This document shows, one piece after another, positions 41,339-53,809 of a stretch of 64,000 nucleotides of DNA. The position numbers were made by a program, and so were the translations under genes. This DNA is from Lunularia cruciata. Taxonomy: Eukaryota; Streptophyta; Marchantiopsida; Lunulariales; Lunulariaceae. The first letter of the stretch is position 1. The number at the start of each line of letters is the position of its first letter. Location: positions 54,932,001-54,996,000 of the forward strand of contig OX419760.1 of NCBI GenBank assembly GCA_948567375.1, written 5' to 3'. The notes under the pieces were generated by a model. That model searched no databases, had not been told where the DNA came from, and saw only the letters and a program-made list of their open reading frames with translations.

Positions 41339-41436
41339 ATAACCCAATCTCAATCCTTCTCCTCATATAGGACAAGATATCAAGAAAAGAATCACATAAG
41401 AAGAAGCACCATCAAGTCAAAATTATATGGAGAAAG

Positions 41437-44400
41437 TGTGACAACCTGACAAATATCACTTTTGCAGTAATTTGGTAAGTAACGTTTAGTAACGTTTGTT
41501 CCCGAAGAAGTAGTGATAAAAAATGTCCAAATACAAAAACAATTGGTAACAAATTTATTTCTTCTTAATTTATTCTTTATTCTCTCAAGTAGAAACCACA
41601 CCCAAAAGAGAGTAACAAGCACTCAATCTTGACAACTTGTCACTAATTCACACACTCATAATCACAACATAACAAAGTTTGTCCAAACAAATCTTGATTG
41701 TAATGATTCAGATTCTCCAAAAGACTCCTACTTCACTACAAAATGACTTTGCTTCAAAATTGCATTCCACCTTTCCACTAAAAGCATAACTTCCTCAATT
41801 GAAATGGCTTCACATCAACATTACGCTCCACTCACAATTGTAGAATACTACCAACACTACAATTCCTCTCAGATCTATCAAGGCATTGCTCCAATTGCAC
41901 TTCACTCAGGATCAAACACACAAAATGAAGATCATGGCTATGGAATCCAACATCCAACATGCACATTGACTTGCACTTCAGAATTCTCCACACACTCACA
42001 AACACAAACACAAACACAACACTAATACTCATAATTAAGCTCAAGCGACGAGCATTGAAATCAGCACTTTGCTTTATCTATCTTAAAAAATTATGAATAC
42101 TAAACAACAAGATACTGCTAATTCCTCCTTTAAATAGTAGAGCAACCGACAATTTCAAACAACTATACCATTCTATAGCAACTTTACCAACCTGCAGATC
42201 TGAAATGACAATGCACTTCTTCATATCTACCTCTTCAAATCTCAATTTGTTACTACTCTGATCCGATGTCAACTTTGACTTTGGCTTCCAAACCCGATGT
42301 TCCTTCAAGTATTTCTCCATCTTTGAGTCTACTTGATTCTACTCCTAATTCTTTTATTTCTATGATTTATTCACTACAACCTACAATGGAGGTCATGGGT
42401 AATCTTCCTAACTCTTTATCTCCCGACCCACTCTTCTCTAATGTCTCAAAGGACAACTCCAAAGACACATGTACTCCTATCTCACTTACTTTGGGTCTTC
42501 TAACTACGTGCACTTCACTACAAAGTTTATCCAACTCCGTCCTAACAAGATCTAAGCTAAGATACATTGTCTCCTACTTCTAACATTTTCCTATCTACTC
42601 GTTCTCATAGACAAATTAACAAATTATTCAGCTTTGTGTCCTTTGCCTTCCTCTTGCATCAACAACTTCAACTCATGCTAGCTTCTTCCAATTTCCCTTT
42701 GACCTCCATGCTGAGCATTGCCTTTATCTTGTTTACCACTCCTGCTACGTCATCGGCTTCCCCCACTATATTGAGCTTCTCCTTCCTTCTTTCTTCCTCC
42801 AATTCATTGCAATACATTTGTAATTCATCCTCAAACTCAGCTTTTATTGCCTCCTTCTCTTGTCAATTTACTGCAATATGTTCTTCTACCACCCTCAACA
42901 ATCCCTGCAAGCAATCTTCTTCACTACCACGTTCTGCTTACTCCCACTGCCAAGCTTGATCTTTCTTAGCGGCCTTCTTCTTTAAACTCTCCAACTCTTG
43001 CTCCATTAATGCTACACTTGCCTTTGAATGTATTAATTCTACTTGCGTATCAACAATTTCTCCCTTCAACACTTCTACCAATGTTGTTGTCTCCTTAGCT
43101 TCCTCTTGATACTTCACCAAATCCTCCCTCATTGCTTAGAATGCTTACTCCAAAGAATCTCATCCACCCAAAGTTCTTTGGCTTCCAACTCTACTCTTGT
43201 TAGCTTGCTTCTCAAAAACAAGGTTTTTGCACTCCACTTCTCTACTGCTGCTAACTCATCTTGCACGTCGAGGTTAGCACTCACCATCTCTGCTTTCTTT
43301 TGCTGCAGAAACACCAACAACGGACACATGACCTTTGATAGACACTCCACTCCATTGTACTTCTTCTCATCGGCCCAGACTTCACCTTCCTCTACAGGCA
43401 ACTCTCCTACTAGTGCCTTACCCCGAAGTCACAATCTTTGTACCTTCAAGGTTTCCTCATCCAAGCTCTCCTCCTCTTCTGTGGTGACAATACTAGGCCC
43501 CACGTCAATTGTGTGCACACTTCTTTTCCCCTTGGCTCCTTCTTCCTCTTCTTCTCACACCCCCAATTGATAGTAGAGACCTCTAGGCTCGGCTTCCCTG
43601 TATCCACACCCCATCTTCAGGTTTGCTGAACCTCTGCCTCGCCTTCACTGCCACTACTCAATTCTTCACTTTGCAGTGTGAACTCTTCTTCTCCTCCTGA
43701 AGCTCCTCCATTCGACTCAATTTCTCCTTTGAACTCCCCTTCTTCTTTTGGAGTCAATTCCTTTGCTTTCACCACTGTTGCTTTTGGGTTATGCTTTTGC
43801 ATCTTCTACGGCTGTATTGCCGCCAAGAAACTTTTAGGCTTAGTTCTCTTCCTTGCACTCAAGATGTCAATCTCTACAATTCTCTCCTTCCCACTCTTCT
43901 TGTAGTACTCTTCCCCTTCTTGCACTCTCTCCATATAGTATTGTTCATCAACATCTGCCTCCTTGTGCGGATCTGGATAAAAGTGTGATCGCATTTGGTT
44001 TCTCTCCTCCAAAGTCAGTAAATTTAGCCCAAAATAGAAATGAGCTAGGAAGTGCACAAAGTAATGTGATGGTATGTATGTCCTCCAACCCAAAATCATT
44101 TGCCACATGCACTGATGCAGACATTTTGCCCAATCTATTGCTTCTCTTGCAAACATTTGGTGAAAGAACACCGCTTGTTGCATTGTGACATAGGTGGTTT
44201 GCTCCGGCTTAAACATTGCTATCATTGTGCTTACAATCCCTCTCCACTTGGGGTCTCTATAGCTATCTACCTTATACCTATTCTTGGTGCAAGGTCAATT
44301 GAAAGAATTTCTCACCTTGGCAGGCTCTTCTAAGGCATCACACTTTTGATAGAAGGTGGTACATCCTATCTCTCTTGCTTCTCTCCTCAGAGCTATTCTC

Positions 44401-45124
44401 CAATCCAACTCAGTCCATCGAGCCGGATTTCCTCTCTTCTCCTTGTGCTTCAGCCTATCCTTGCAATCACTTGCTGTGATTTCTACCATGAAACCTGGAA
44501 AACTGAAATTCTAGTTCCAGGCCAAGAACGTGATACAAAGCCTTGCTAAGACATCAATCCTCACTTTTGAGGCCATCGTGTGTTTCCTCACTCTCTTCTT
44601 GTGGAAGATCATTCTCGAGATCCTAACCCACTCTTCTTCTTGTGAGTTTGCAATTTGCATTACTTCGGGTTGACTCTAAATAGGGACACGGTAGCATTTG
44701 GACATTACATTACTTCCTTGTACAACTCTCTATTGTATAGTCCTGCATTGCTTGGTCATTCTTCAATTGCTTCTCTGCTCTAGTCACCGATTTTGTGAGG
44801 TTGTTTCTGATCACAATCAAGAACTCCTTGATCCTAAGGTCGTCACTTTCTTCCTGTGTACTTTCTTGATTCGCAAACCCTGAAGAAGTTTGTTACAAGT
44901 TCTTCGGATCAGGCTATGCTACCCAATACAAAGTCCCCTTCTTTGTCTTTCTCTCTTGTCCATCCCAGGTCCTTTGGACTTGACCCAAGGTTGACTTTGG
45001 GTTTAGCCCAAACACACGCTTCTTCTTATTTTCCTTCTTGTTTAGCCCTCCTTCTACTTTACTAACGTACTTCTTCTTCAAAACTTAATAAAACCATCCA
45101 AAACCAAAAAATGTGAGTACCACA
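41437..45124 (-). repeat. Athila-like 3' LTR, full length (3688 bp)
   Basis: In element sense TGTGGTACTCACATTTTTTG...GTTGTCACA. It is bounded by the polypurine tract at 45125. A TTTAAA box in sense (complement of about 42128-42137) lies between the ORF end and the R/U5 part, as in other copies. Confidence 0.92.
42078..44549 (-). pseudogene. LTR-encoded ORF in the 3' LTR, frame broken
   Basis: Homologous to 36588-39158. The N-terminal block lies at 44295-44489 and 43806-44225 (FHQMFAREAIDWAKCLHQ, PSHYFVHFLAHFYFGLNLLT). An acidic part is at 43617-43802, coiled-coil pieces at 43129-43401 and 42938-43132, and the C-terminal end at 42078-42567. At the place where two other copies have an amber codon this copy has AAG (around 43345). 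Upstream pieces share one frame; frameshifts come after about 43600. Confidence 0.75.
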
Positions 45125-45145
45125 TACTCCATCCCTCAAATGTGA
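45125..45145 (-). promoter_or_regulatory. Polypurine tract of the Athila-like element
   Basis: In element sense TTTGAGGGATGGAGTA lies directly against the TGTGGTACTC start of the 3' LTR, the expected plus-strand primer. Its position fixes the LTR boundary and rules out the long repeat being an unrelated insertion. Confidence 0.75.
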
Positions 45146-48100
45146 GCGTCTCCGTGAACACCGACAACCGGTTCTTTATACAAAGTTGGGTCTGTGGTCC
45201 AATATTTTCTAACTTTCCACTTGTTTACTTGAGTGGCAAAAGGATTTCCTTCAGGATTGGCAAGTTGAATAGAGCAATTGGCATATATGTGCATGGCACG
45301 GTATGGACCCATCCACCTTAAATAGAGTTTGCTTGGAAAAAATATTTGGTGATCATCATATAACAACACCAAATCACCCTCTTGAACAGCCATAGGCTTG
45401 ATTCTTTTATCATGCCTAACCTTCCTATGTTCTTGCACTTCCTTTGTGGTTTGCATTGCATTGTCCCTTTTCTCTTCTAACCACATCAGTTGATGGATCC
45501 AAAGATCTTGGCTTTTTGCCTCCGACAATTGTTCTTCCCAAAGAATCCAATATGACGGTACTTCAAATTCAACTGGGAGTATGGGATGCAATCCATATGT
45601 TAAGAGATATGAAGTTTGTTTGGTTGTAATCTTTTTAATCATTTTGTATGCCCGCAAAGTTGTAGGTAGCTTTGTGTCCCAATCGTAGGCATAATTGACT
45701 ATCACCTTGTTCTAAATCTTACATAACAATCCATTGGCCTCCTCCGTTAGTCCATTCACTTTTGGATTATAAGGAGTCATCTTTTGATGTTTAATCTGGT
45801 TGTACTTGGTTAACGCTTCCACCATGGAGTTAAAAAATGATTCTCCAATCACTGACTAATTCCAAAGGACACCCATAACATGAAATGATGTTTTAGAAGA
45901 AAAATTTTGTAATTGTTTCCGCATCATCTCTCTGTGTTGGTTCTACTTCTACCATCTTGGTAGCATAATTAGGGCATACCAAGATGTATCTCATCCTTGT
46001 GACTCAGGTTATTGGTTGAATAGGACCCACAAAATCAATACTCCATTTCTCAAATGGAGCTAATGGAAAAACTGGTCTCAAAGGCCACCGGGAAGTAGCC
46101 ATCGGTTTTCCTATTTTTTGACAGGCATCACAACTTTGAATAGGGCGTACGTGTCTTTATACATTGTAGGCCACCAATACCCTACTGAAAGGATTTTCTT
46201 CACAGTATTCTTCAGGGCATGTGTCTTCTTGATGCTTTAGAGTGTAAGGACTCAATGATTCCTCCAACTTTGTATGCCTCCAAACATCTCCAAAGTACTT
46301 CATCTTTGCCCATCTTAAATAAAATGTTGTGTTTTAGTTGGTACGGTCCCATCCTCCTAAGGAAGACTGCCCCTTGCTCTGGGTCCAACCCTCTAGACAA
46401 TGACAAGTATGCAGATAGTGATATTTGGCTGCACTTTGCATAGCCATTAAATGATACAACTCTTCATCAAGAACCTGATCATCAACTTCCAAGTCTTGGT
46501 CTTGAGTTTCTAACCTGGATAGGAAGTCCGCATTTGAATGCAAAGCTCCATTCCTTACTTGTACAATGTATGTGAATTCTTGTAGCAGCAAGATCCATCT
46601 TGCAATTCACCTGGACAAATCTGCCTTCTTGACCAAATGTTGCAACACATAATGGTCAACATAGAAGACAAGCTCGTATCCCAACAGGTAGTGGCAAAAC
46701 TTATTGCAGGCATAAACCATTCTGAGTGCTTCTCTTTCAATTGTTGAATAATTATTTTCTGAAACTAAAAACTGTTGGTTGGCATAATAAATTGAATAGT
46801 CCTTCTTCTTCTAGTCCTTCTGACTTAACACAACTCTGATTGCCATGGACAAAATGTCCACATACACATGAAAAGGGGCATCTCAATTTGGGGCCCTCAT
46901 AACTGGTGCTTCAATGAGTTTCTTCTTCAATACTTAGAAAGCTTCTTCTTGTTCCGCTTCCCACAAGTAGTCTTTGGACTTCTTTAGAAGCTTTGTGAGG
47001 GGTGCAGCAAGCACCACATATTTTGAAACAAAGCGTCTATAGTATCCAACATGTCCTAAGAAGGCTCTCAGCTCCTAGATGTTTTTAGGAGATTCCAAAC
47101 TTGAGACAACTTTTACCTTCTCAACATTGACTTCAATACCTTGGCTTGACATCCGATGCCCTAGAAGAATTTCTTCCTTCATTGCAAAGAAGTATTTCTT
47201 TGAGTTTAATGACAAACCAAAAAGACGACACCTTTCAAAAGTTTGGCAAAGGTAATCTAAATGTGCTTCTCTTTGCCCAAACACACAAAAGTCATCAATG
47301 AAGACTTCCACAAATTTGCACAAAAAATCCTTGAATATAGCATTCATCATCGCTGGAAAGTAGTGGGAGCATCACACAACCCAAAGGGCATTTGATTATA
47401 AGCAAAAGTGCCCCAATCGGTAGTGAGTGTATTTTTATCCTTATCTTCTTCTCGAATGGATACTTGATTGTACCCTAAAAATCCATTGAGAAAATTGTAA
47501 CAAGGATGACCAACTACTTGGTCTAAAATTGTATTAGTTAAAGGCAAGGGATGATAATCCTCCGGTGTGACTGCATTCAACTTGCAAAAATCTTTGCACA
47601 CTCAAATCTTCCTAGTTTTCTTCTTCAATACAATGACAATGGGTAAGACCCACTCATTGCTTAAGACAACAAAGATTATTTTGGCCCCTAGGTACTTGTT
47701 GATTTCATCTTTGACCAAGAGTGAGTACTTTGGGTTCAGGCGGTATTGTCTTTGCCAAACCGGAACTGCACCTTCAACTAGATCAATCCTGTGTTCTCAA
47801 AATTCTCATGGAATACCCGGTATTTGATCAATAGACCAGGCAAATACATCCAAGAATTCTATAAACATGGCAGTGTATCCTGCCAACTCCTCCAAAGTGC
47901 TTGTCTTCAAAATTTTCAATTTTTTTCCTTCAATCAAGACAACATATTGACAGTCATCTGGGTTGATGACTCCTTCAACATGACTGACTCAGCTTAACCC
48001 GAGTTGAACTGCATTCAAACCCCCTTCCTCCAAGTTTTTTTCACCTAAGGCAATGTCATATGGGTCTTTGGCTTTGACATCTACCTTGTAGCATTCCAAG

Positions 48101-50800
48101 TAGTTGACTTGGACTTTGTCTTCGGAGTCTCCTAAAGACAAAGATGATGAATATTCAGATTCATCTTGGTCTTCTGACAAAGTTGTTTCCCCAAGGTGGG
48201 GAACCTTCATCCAACTCACCGTCACTAGCTTTTGATCTTTAGACAAGATGTCCTTGAACCTTAGCTTTTGCTGATGCCAATCCACAATAACTTGAACGAT
48301 GTACAACCAAGGTCTTCCGATCAAGAGTGGATAACTAGTTTTGGTCATTAGTCGCAACACAATGTAATTTAACTTGATCGTGCACCCGTCCAATGATCGT
48401 GGTAATATTTGATAGCATGTCCAAAGGCCATCTCTTGGTTTGATCCGCAAATTTTAGAATTTAGGGTGTTGGTTCAAACATCATATACCCCAATCGATGT
48501 GCGATGTCTTCTATCATGACATTCACACCCGATCCCAAATCAATGGGTATGGATGTGATCATGTAGCCTGTGATCTCTATGTCTACTTCAGGAGAGCCCA
48601 AATCTTCTTGTTCAATGCAATATATTGCGGGCAAGTCTTTCTTGGTCATTGCCCTTACTTTCTTGAGGGCTGAACTCAACTGCTTCTTATAAAGCTTGTT
48701 GTCCTCCCACAATTGCTTAAATGTGATGTTAGCACTTGTAGATGCCAAATCAGCCACAATATCATACTAAGGGACTCCTCTTAACTTCATCTTCTTCACC
48801 TTTGTCTTTGGGTCCGAAGTCTCTTTGTTCAAATTGGACTTTGAGGTGCTTTGATGGTGACTAGAGTATTGGCGATCTTAACCCAAAGTTCTTAGAGTTT
48901 GCCCACCTTGGCATGGATTAGATCCTTTACTTCAGATCTGATACCCGCCGGAAATACAAGAGGCCCCATCTTCTTATCTTCCAAACTCATCTTCTAAGTT
49001 CTTTGTACCACTTTGTTGATTTCCTTTTGCAAAGCTTTAGCTTTGGCTTTTGTTAGAATCTTTTCCTCTTTGGCAGAAAGAATAGCTTTTGGATGCAACC
49101 TCTTTGCCTTTTGTGAAGACAATGAAGTAGTACTTGCTTCTTTGGGATCAAGCTTTGTCTTACCCAAGCGTGTCTCAACCTTCAAAATTTTGAGGTCTGG
49201 CCATTCACCTTCTAAAACCAGACTCCCTTCTTGAGGCCTCTCCTCCTCAAGTGTTATATAATTTACATTGGTATCCCCTTTGGTCTGGAGCGCTCCACGC
49301 TCAGTTGAGGTCTATACATATTTTATAGGCAGCTTTGGGCTTGGTGGTTGCAAGCACTGGTTTCTTATATGATCCAATCCCTTACAATTTTTGCACAATG
49401 GGACGTACCCAATTTTCCATCTTGGCTCCAGACAGTTTGGAGACCATGCCCCATCAAGCCACAGTTATAACAAGCACCCAATGCAACATTTTGAGGCCTA
49501 TTTTGGCCGCCCATTGGTGGTCTTCATGGGAGAGCATTGTTGTTATACTCCCTTGGTCCATACCATGGACCTTAATACGATGTGTTGGCATGAGGCTAAA
49601 CCTCTTGGGCTTGGTACATAGTTTCATCTTCCTCAATTTGGTCCTAACCTAGAACCCAATCAATTTGTTGCGCTAGAAATGTAGTGCACATCAAACACTA
49701 CATATTAGCGTGACCAGATTTACCACACGCAGTGCACTATACATTTGGTCTGCCAAATGACGGAGGCTTTCTTCAGTCCTAAGCTCCAACCATTTGGATC
49801 TTGAAATCTGCAAACTCTTTAATAAGAGTCTCCAACTTTTGATCCGCCTTATGTACATTCTTTGTTGGATGTGTTACTGGCTTCTTTCCTCTATGTCTTT
49901 GTATTCTCCTTGGCTTTGAATCTTCTTTGGTTTCTGAAGAAGAATTGGAAGATTTCTCCAAAGAAGAGGATGTGCTACGAGAAGCTCTCCTTCTAGGCTT
50001 CTTGCCTTTCTTCTTTGGTTGTTGGACAAGTGAGAGTGGGCCACCTCATACTAAGCGACATGTTTGAGTACTTTGTCCAAGGAAGTTACATTTCTCTCCC
50101 TAGCAAAGATACAAATCTCTGGTGAGAGTTTGCCAAGGAACTAGGTAATGGCTTGGGCATCAGAGTAACCCACCACACCGGATTGCTTTGGGACTTGGTT
50201 CAAGAGAGCCATGAACCGCTCAAAGTAGTCTCTCAACTTTTCCTTCTTCCCTCGGTCCAAATCATTGGGTGCCGCAAAGACACTCATATCATAGTCAACT
50301 TCTTGGAATCATTCAAGGAAGCCATTTCACAAGTCTGCCCAATCGGTTGGTGTAAACCCCTTCTAAGTTACATGGGTATACTAGCTCCGGGCTTTCTTTT
50401 GAAGCAGACTTGGAAAATTCATAGATGATCCACAAAGTCATGTTCCTTTTTGGCAAAGGATATGACTTTGAATTCTTCAATAAATTTATCAGGCTTTTTG
50501 TCTTGTTCTGTCCCCTTATACTTCTAATAGGTGTGTTGGGTGATGAGTAATAAAGTCATTGTTTGACTTGGTGGAATTGGCTATGGTAAGGTTGAACTTG
50601 ATGTCTTGAGGAACTGGCTGGTATTGATGTCGTGTTGACAGCCAAGGGATTCCAATTGGTCAAGTTCAATGTGGGGTCTTCTTTGACAATTATGTCTTCT
50701 TTGATTGTGTTGACTTCAACCCAAATAGAAGCAAGAGTTTCAACACCCTCAAAGTGTTCTTTGAAATTCCTTTGAGCCAATCAAGGAATCATGCGTAGAA
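45136..50800 (-). pseudogene. gag-pol: Athila-like gag-pol, decayed
   Basis: In minus-strand order: gag remnants (50800 to about 49000) with two CCHC knuckles near 49360-49475 (CYNCGLMGH and CKNCKGLDHIRNQC), separated by a one-base shift. Then protease (IDLGSGVN near 48530, LLIGRPWL near 48310), RT (KLNAVTPEDYHPLPL near 47580, FIDDFCVFG near 47300), RNase H (to about 46340) and integrase (CDACQK and PFEKWSIDFVGP near 46030-46130, C-terminal part 45136-45705). Stops and indels break it into at least ten pieces. It would have made capsid, protease, polymerase and integrase. No env-like ORF is present. Confidence 0.88.
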
Positions 50801-51226
50801 GATGTTGACACTCTTCTTCCATCAAACTTTGTGATGTCTTTTCACAGATAAATTCTTTACTAAACTCAACTTCCTTGACAACTTTTGGGGAAGTTGGTGT
50901 ACTAGGTCATAAAGAATATGTTTGCCCACTCAAGTCTTTCTTCTTCTTGGAATCAGGAGACATGAAGTATCCTTGCCACCCAACTTCACATTTCTTGCAT
51001 TTGAGCTCTCACAAGGATTCTTGAACTTCATGAAAGAGTTGTAAATCCAATGCTTCTCTCTTGGCCTTGTCTAAATTGATATGGCCCTTCTGACGTTCTT
51101 CTTCTTCAAGTTGCAACGTTTGTCTTTGAGCTCTCTCTTCTTGTTGTTCACTCAATGCAAACATTCATGTTGATTGGACACCCAATTTCAAAATTGGCTT
51201 TGTATTCTTCCATTTCCAAGATTTTC

Positions 51227-51245
51227 ATCCCCGGTAATAGTGCTA
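51227..51245 (-). promoter_or_regulatory. Athila-like primer-binding site, tRNA-Asp type, decayed
   Basis: In element sense, seven bases after the 5' LTR comes TAGCACTATTACCGGGGAT. Against TGGCGCCGTTGCCGGGGAT, complementary to plant tRNA-Asp as I recall it, all five mismatches are transitions, as expected of methylated-C decay. tRNA-Asp priming is typical of the Athila/Tat lineage. Confidence 0.7.
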
Positions 51246-51252
51246 AAAATCA

Positions 51253-53093
51253 TGTGACACATATCACTCTTGCGGTAATCAGGTAAGTAAATTTTGTTCT
51301 TGTAGAGATACAGATCAGAAATGTCCAAATACAAAGACAATTGGTAACAAATGTGGTTCTTCTTAATTTCTTCTTTAGTCTCTCATGTAGAAACTACACC
51401 CAGAAGAGAGTAACAAGTGCTCAATCTTGACAACTTGTCACTGATTCACACTCATAATCACAACAAAGCACATTCTGTCCAAATAAATCTTGATTGTGAT
51501 TATTTAGATCCTCCTGAATGATGGCTACTTCACTACAAAAAAACTTTGCTTCAAAATTGCGTTCCACCCCTCTATTGAAGGCACAACTTCCTTGATTGAA
51601 ATTGCTTCACATCAACACTATGTTGCACTCACAATTGCAAAATACTACCAACACTACAATTCCTCTCAGATCTGTCAAGGTATTGCTCCGATTACACTTC
51701 ACTCAGGATCAAACATACAGAATGAAGATCATGGCTATGGAATCCAACATCCAACACTCACACTAACTTGCACTTCAAGATTCTCCACACACTCAAACAC
51801 AAACATAGCATTGATACTCAAAATTAAGCTCAAGCGATGAGCACTAAAATCAGCACTTTGCTTTATCTATCTTCAGAAATTATGAATATTGAACAACAAC
51901 ATGCTTTGAATGCTTCCTTTAAATAGTAGAGGAATCGACAGTTGTGAACAACTATACCATTCTACAACAACTTTACCAACCTGCAGATCCAAAATGACAA
52001 TGCACCTCTTCATATCTACCTCTTCAAATCTCAATCTATTATTACTCCGACCCAATGTCAACTTCAACTTTGACTTCCAAACCCGATGTTCCTTCAATTA
52101 TTTCTCCATCTTCGGGTCTACTCAATTCTACTCCTAATTCTTTTATTTCTACAATTTATTCACTACAACCTACAATGGAGGCCATGGGTAATCTTCCTAA
52201 CTCTTTATCTCCCAACCCACTCTTCTCTAATGTCTCAAAGGACAACTATAAAGACTCATATACTCATATCTCACTTACTTTGGGTCTTCTAACTACATGC
52301 ACTTCACTACAAATTTTATCCAACTCCGTCCTAACAAGATCTAATCTGAGACACACATTGTCTCCTACTTCTAACATTTTCCTATCTACTTGTTCTTGCA
52401 TACACATTAACAAATTATTTAGCTCTTTGTCCTTTGCCTTCCTCTTCCACGTCTCTTGCACCAACAACTTCAACTCGTGCATCCTGGCTTTTTCTCATTT
52501 CCCTTCAACCTCCATGTTGAGGATTGCCTTTATCTTGTTTGCCACTCTTGCTATGTCATTGGCTTCCCCCATTGTATTGAGCTTCTCCTTCCTTCTTTCT
52601 TCCTCCAATTCATTGCGATACATCTGTAATTTGTCCTCAAACTCAACCTTTGTTGCCTCCTTCTCATATTGATTTACTGCAATTTGTTCTTCCGCCACCT
52701 TCAACAATCCTTGCAAGTGATCTTCATCACTACCACGTTTTGCTAAATCCCACTGCCAAGCTTGATCTTTCTTAGCAGCCTTCTTCTTTAAACTCTCCAA
52801 CTCTTGCTCCATTACTCTTACACTTGCCTTTGAATGTATTAATTCTACTCGTGCATCAGCAATTTCTCCCTTCAGCACCTCTACCATTACCATTGTCTCC
52901 TTAGTTTCCTCGTGACACTTCTACACATTGCAAGTCCTCTCATTGCACTTTGATTACTCACTTTTGGGCCATCGTGTGTTTCCTCACTCTCTTATTGTGG
53001 AAGATTGTTCCCGAGATCCTAACCCACTCTTCTTCTTGTGAATTTGCAATTTACATTACTTTGGGTTGACTTTGAATAAGGACTATGAGCCGG
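51253..53093 (-). repeat. Athila-like 5' LTR, internally deleted and interrupted
   Basis: Matches 41437 onward through the R/U5 part, a TTTAAA box near 51917-51926 and the coiled-coil half of the ORF to about 52920. It then jumps to the segment equivalent to 44565-44690, so the middle is deleted. It stops at 53093 where gypsy-2 inserted. The ORF pieces 52495-52893 and 52264-52482 lie in one frame separated by a single TGA. Confidence 0.87.
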
Positions 53094-53758
53094 CCTATCT
53101 CTCACTTGGGATGAAACTCTGATGGCTATTATGGTAGCGCACCATGGACTAAGAAGGCAAGGAACCCCAACTCCATCATACTCCTCCAAGGCTAACACTC
53201 CATGACTCAAGACATTGCTCACTAGAGAACTCAATGAGAGAGTGATAGTGGCAAATGAAAGGATGATGAGTACCTCCTCATCCTTTGTTTATATACTTGT
53301 GAAATAGTTAAGTACCGAAGTTACTTATTATCATAGTAACTCAAGCTACTAGACTAAAAGTCAAGTAAATTCAAAAAGTAGAAAGGGAAATCCATTCACA
53401 TGGGCATATTCCACTAGCATGTGATCTTATCTTGACCCAACCACTTAGTCAAGGATTCCTTCACATGGGCTATCCTTGGACTATAGAAGAATCCAAAACA
53501 AAAAGGTTTGCGGGCCCAAGAGTTCTCAACTCTTTCCTCAAAGCCAAACACCTAGGAGTAATGCCAAGTCAACACACTAGAATCCAAAATAGTAGTGCTC
53601 ATCTTCTCCACTTTCTTTAAAGTAAGGTCCTTCTATCTTAGCTATGACTCACTTAAGCTAATCATGACTAATATCTCTATATAAATAGTATCTCTCAAGT
53701 ACTTGTAATACCAAGCTAAATATCACAATACAACACACATGCACAAATAGGTGTTACA
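53094..53758 (-). repeat. Gypsy-2 3' LTR
   Basis: 665 bp. Compared with gypsy-1 it has an extra CTAGCATGTGAT-like insertion near 53411, a deletion of about 20 bp near 53670, and a mutated first base pair (TATGAG for TGTGAG). Confidence 0.9.
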
Positions 53759-53809
53759 TTTACCTTTGGACCAAGTTTTCATTTTGTCCTCAAAGTGAAG
53801 GTCTCTCTA

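Larger units (their letters stand above)
41437..53093 (-). mobile_element. Athila/Tat-like provirus with very long LTRs (5' LTR split by gypsy-2)
   Basis: The 3' LTR is 41437-45124, the interior 45125-51252, and the 5' LTR 51253-53093, continuing beyond the gypsy-2 insertion and out of the window. Polypurine tract and tRNA-Asp primer site abut the LTRs exactly. Integrase ends about 12 bases before the 3' LTR, so there is no env-like ORF between pol and LTR. All enzyme frames are broken. The target site on the 3' side is GAAAG (41432-41436); the other side is not visible. Clade assignment rests on primer type, the double zinc knuckle and integrase residues, so call it Athila/Tat-like rather than one named family. 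Confidence 0.88.

Noticed and set aside
45136-45705. Possible env-like gene between pol and the 3' LTR of the Athila-like element
   Set aside because: The frame is the integrase C-terminus and ends about 12 bases from the LTR; no space for env.
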